Assembly: GCA_024277695.1 (NCBI GenBank)
Contig: JAJRUR010000336.1
Coordinates: 1 to 9,219, forward strand
Length of the DNA stretch: 9,219 nucleotides
Reading direction: 5' to 3'
Source: Bacteroidota bacterium
GTDB taxonomy: Bacteria > Bacteroidota > Bacteroidia > Chitinophagales > Saprospiraceae
Made by a program: the position numbers and the translations under genes. The notes under the pieces are model-generated. The model worked only from the letters and a program-made list of their open reading frames with translations, was not told the DNA's origin and ran no database searches. Shown here in pieces: positions 6,817 through 9,219 of this stretch (position 1 is the stretch's first letter; each line of letters begins with the position of its first letter).

Positions 6817-9219
6817 CTAAGCTTTTGATCTCGAAGCATCAGTAGGCTGTGCAGAAAGTGTATATCTCGGGTCAGCTATATAAGCAAGTTTTTTCATCGA
6901 ATAGAGCTCAAGTGCAAAATGTCCAAACTCCTCAGTCACTTTACCATGTAACGCATAGATTCCCATTCCCCGAAAGGGGTATGCCGCCGTCACATTCGGA
7001 AAATGTACTGTATCGATAAGCTGTCCCTCTCGATCGATAAATGTACCAAACTGCATCAGCTGGCTTTGGCTCGTCTTGGTATTTTTTACCGTGACCAAAA
7101 AACCAACCATATCTACCGACCGACCGGCATAATCACGCATTTGGCAAGCCGTGATGTGCAGGGGCATCGGAGCACTCAAAAGTCTAAATGGATCCACCAA
7201 AGAAAATCCCAGTAGCTCGATCTGATCAAAAGCATTCTCGATCTCCGTCGAACCCAATGCCGGCAGATCAAACTGTCTGCGTTGGACTTTGAACAAACTA
7301 GGCTGCTGCATATACTTCTTAGCTTTTGGAAGCTTGAGCTGCGCCTCCCATAACAAACTACGCTTGTGAATGCCCGTAAATCGGAAAGCATCTATGCGTA
7401 TCAAAATACTGAGTTGCTCTACGGATATATCCACCCTATCCAGAAAATCATCAAAATTCAAAAATGCTCCCGCAGACCTCGCCTGTGCGATTCTTGAAAT
7501 CGTCTCACTCTCCAATCCACGTAAAAGTGCATACCCCAGATAAATGTCCTTTCCATAAATTTTTGTCTTATAAGCACTCTTATTGATCTGCGGAGCATGG
7601 ATCACCCCACCACACATGCGCGCTTCGTGGATATAAAATGCTGTGCTATAAAAACCACCATAATTATTGATCACCGCCACCAAATACTCGAGCGGGTAGT
7701 GCGCCTTGAGATACAAACTTTGATAGCTCTCCACAGCGTAAGAAGCAGAATGCCCTTTAGCAAAAGCATAACCTGCAAAACTCTCAATCTGTCGCCATAT
7801 CTCAGCTACCTGCTTGGGATCATAACGCCTACGGTGACAATTGTCAAAAAACTTCTGACGGACCCGCAAAAATTCATCTCTTGAACGGTATTTGCCCGAC
7901 ATCCCGCGTCTGAGTACATCGGATTCGCCCAAGGTCAGCCCCCCATAATAATGAGCTACCTTGATGACATCTTCTTGATATACCATAATACCGTAGGTGT
8001 CCGGCATAATATCCAGCATCATCTGAGGAGCATCAGCCCGACGCTCCGGATGACGGTCCCGCAGTATGTACTCCCGCATCATACCACTCTTGGCCACACC
8101 GGGACGTATGATCGAACTCGCCGCTACCAAACCCAAATAACTATCCACCTGCAGCTTAGTCAGCAACATCCGCATAGCCGGTGACTCTACATAAAAACAA
8201 CCAATCGCACGTGCTTCTCGAAGCATCTTCTTGATGGATCTATCCTCCTTAAATTTGTGCATATTCCGAATATCAATCCGCGGAGCTTCCGGGTGATTGT
8301 CTGCTATGAGCTCAATGGCCTCTTTGATCTTACTCAAACCACGCTGACTCAAAATATCCAACTTGTACAAACCAATATCCTCTGCTACTAACATATCAAA
8401 TTGTGTCACCGGCAGACCCTTCGGCGGCAGAAAAGTAGCCGTGTGATAATGTATATCCCGGTCCGCTATCAATACCCCACCCGCATGAATGCTCAGATGA
8501 TTGGGAAAACCCGCAATAGCTTTACTATAACTAAGCACATAGCGCTGAAGTCCATCCGGATCCTTAGAAAAATGCCGCTGAGAACAAAGCTTGTCGATCT
8601 CGCTCTTCGGAAGCCCAAATACCTTACCCAACTCACGAACAGCAGACCGATACCGAAATGTACTATAAACACCCAATAAGGACACATGATCAAATCGGTC
8701 AAATATATAAGCATACATACTATCCCGATCACGCCACGAAAAATCCAGATCAAAGTCGGGCGGACTACTGCGAAATAAATTTATGAAGCGCTCAAAGTAG
8801 AGATCTAACTCTATAGGATCCACATCCGTAATCCGCAAAAGATATGCTACCAAACTATTCGCCCCACTACCACGCCCCACATAATAAAAATCCCGAGATC
8901 GCGCATAACGCACAATATCCCAACTAATCAAAAAATACGACAAAAAGCCCTGCTCTGTAATCAGCCGAAGCTCATGCTCCATACGCTGATATACCAAGCC
9001 GGATACCTGCTCTCCATAGCGATAACGAAGCCCCTCCTTACAGGCCTGACGTATAAGAGCATAATCCGATGCTTGCGAACCGCTGTAACTCTTTAGGCTC
9101 TTGTTTGCCCCCCAACAAAAATCCACTGCACAGGCTTCTAACAACTCATCAGCCCGATAAAGTAACTCCGGCATCTGACGATACATGTGCCTCAACTGAT
9201 CCGGAGTATAAAATAGATC
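6817..9219 (-). CDS. dnaE: DNA polymerase III alpha-type subunit, short ImuC/DnaE2-like form; 5' end outside window
   Basis: C-family DNA polymerase catalytic chain; 800 residues are visible and the frame is open through the right edge, so the PHP domain and start are not seen. Residues are numbered from the edge. Landmarks are the catalytic Asp cluster PDFDLDF (153-159), the motif SIHAGGVLIAD near 243, the PPKGLPVTQFDM block, the third catalytic Asp in YKLDILSQRG (Asp288), QEDVIKVAHYYGG, and FAGYAFAKGHSASYA. A helix-hairpin-helix-like stretch follows, then a QPSLF beta-clamp motif (639-643), an OB-fold (about 702-780) and the ending YIADPRYTLS. Only about 20 residues follow the OB-fold, so the long tau-binding C-terminus of the main replicative DnaE is absent. 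The short tail and the KLDILSQRG wording fit the accessory ImuC/DnaE2-type enzyme used in damage-induced mutagenesis. imuA/imuB would be expected nearby, outside the window. It is convergent with the M16 gene. Confidence 0.93.
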   Translation of the reverse strand, partial: DLFYTPDQLRHMYRQMPELLYRADELLEACAVDFCWGANKSLKSYSGSQASDYALIRQACKEGLRYRYGEQVSGLVYQRMEHELRLITEQGFLSYFLISWDIVRYARSRDFYYVGRGSGANSLVAYLLRITDVDPIELDLYFERFINLFRSSPPDFDLDFSWRDRDSMYAYIFDRFDHVSLLGVYSTFRYRSAVRELGKVFGLPKSEIDKLCSQRHFSKDPDGLQRYVLSYSKAIAGFPNHLSIHAGGVLIADRDIHYHTATFLPPKGLPVTQFDMLVAEDIGLYKLDILSQRGLSKIKEAIELIADNHPEAPRIDIRNMHKFKEDRSIKKMLREARAIGCFYVESPAMRMLLTKLQVDSYLGLVAASSIIRPGVAKSGMMREYILRDRHPERRADAPQMMLDIMPDTYGIMVYQEDVIKVAHYYGGLTLGESDVLRRGMSGKYRSRDEFLRVRQKFFDNCHRRRYDPKQVAEIWRQIESFAGYAFAKGHSASYAVESYQSLYLKAHYPLEYLVAVINNYGGFYSTAFYIHEARMCGGVIHAPQINKSAYKTKIYGKDIYLGYALLRGLESETISRIAQARSAGAFLNFDDFLDRVDISVEQLSILIRIDAFRFTGIHKRSLLWEAQLKLPKAKKYMQQPSLFKVQRRQFDLPALGSTEIENAFDQIELLGFSLVDPFRLLSAPMPLHITACQMRDYAGRSVDMVGFLVTVKNTKTSQSQLMQFGTFIDREGQLIDTVHFPNVTAAYPFRGMGIYALHGKVTEEFGHFALELYSMKKLAYIADPRYTLSAQPTDASRSKA
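7291..7305 (-). other. Beta-clamp-binding motif QPSLF encoded within the polymerase gene
   Basis: The codons read Gln-Pro-Ser-Leu-Phe, matching the QxxLF-type clamp-binding consensus. It lies between the helix-hairpin-helix-like part and the OB-fold, the same relative place as the internal clamp motif of E. coli DnaE. It indicates that this polymerase can be tethered to the sliding clamp. Confidence 0.6.

Noticed and set aside
1..9219. Mobile element, CRISPR array, tRNA or rRNA
   Set aside because: No transposase or integrase, no regularly spaced repeats and no tRNA/rRNA-like segments were seen; nearly all of the window is accounted for by six conserved genes.

Overview
The window comes from a member of the Bacteroidota, and some details fit the Saprospiria side of the phylum. 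Three things point there. The outer-membrane receptor has the N-terminal carboxypeptidase-like regulatory domain usual in this phylum. The energy transducer has the Bacteroidota-style TonB C-terminal domain with conserved cysteines. Several gene starts lack a Shine-Dalgarno sequence, and some have TAnnTTTG-like -7 elements instead. Exact taxonomy is inference. I see no RNA genes, insertion sequences, CRISPR arrays or phage genes.

Layout. Four genes on the minus strand, read right to left from about 5490, are a TonB energy transducer (5488-4724), a Crp/Fnr-family regulator (4671-4096), a TonB-dependent outer-membrane receptor (3931-1535) and a methylmalonyl-CoA mutase catalytic chain (1483 to the left edge, C-terminal part outside). 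Divergent from the transducer is a single-chain M16B zinc peptidase on the plus strand (5558-6808). It converges, with only 8 bp between stop codons, on a minus-strand DNA polymerase III alpha-type gene of the short, ImuC/DnaE2-like kind. That gene's N-terminal PHP region lies beyond the right edge.

Working together. The transducer, regulator and receptor look like a self-contained uptake unit: an inner-membrane energy coupler, an outer-membrane gate and a transcription factor between them. The most interesting signal is regulatory. Between the regulator and receptor genes lies a perfect 16-bp FNR-like palindrome (ATTGAC-N4-GTCAAT), repeated as a half-degenerate copy 35 bp away. A weaker TTGA-N6-TCAA site lies just upstream of the regulator gene. 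The regulator's recognition helix carries the E-x-x-S-R pattern that lets FNR read TTGA, yet the protein has no FNR iron-sulfur cysteine cluster and no recognisable cAMP-binding signature. The simplest reading is an autoregulated local circuit controlling the receptor in response to an unknown signal. The substrate cannot be named from sequence.

The mutase is also odd. All recognised active-site residues are present, but about 38 N-terminal residues are missing relative to the Propionibacterium MutB numbering, and the usual mutA small-subunit gene is not immediately upstream.
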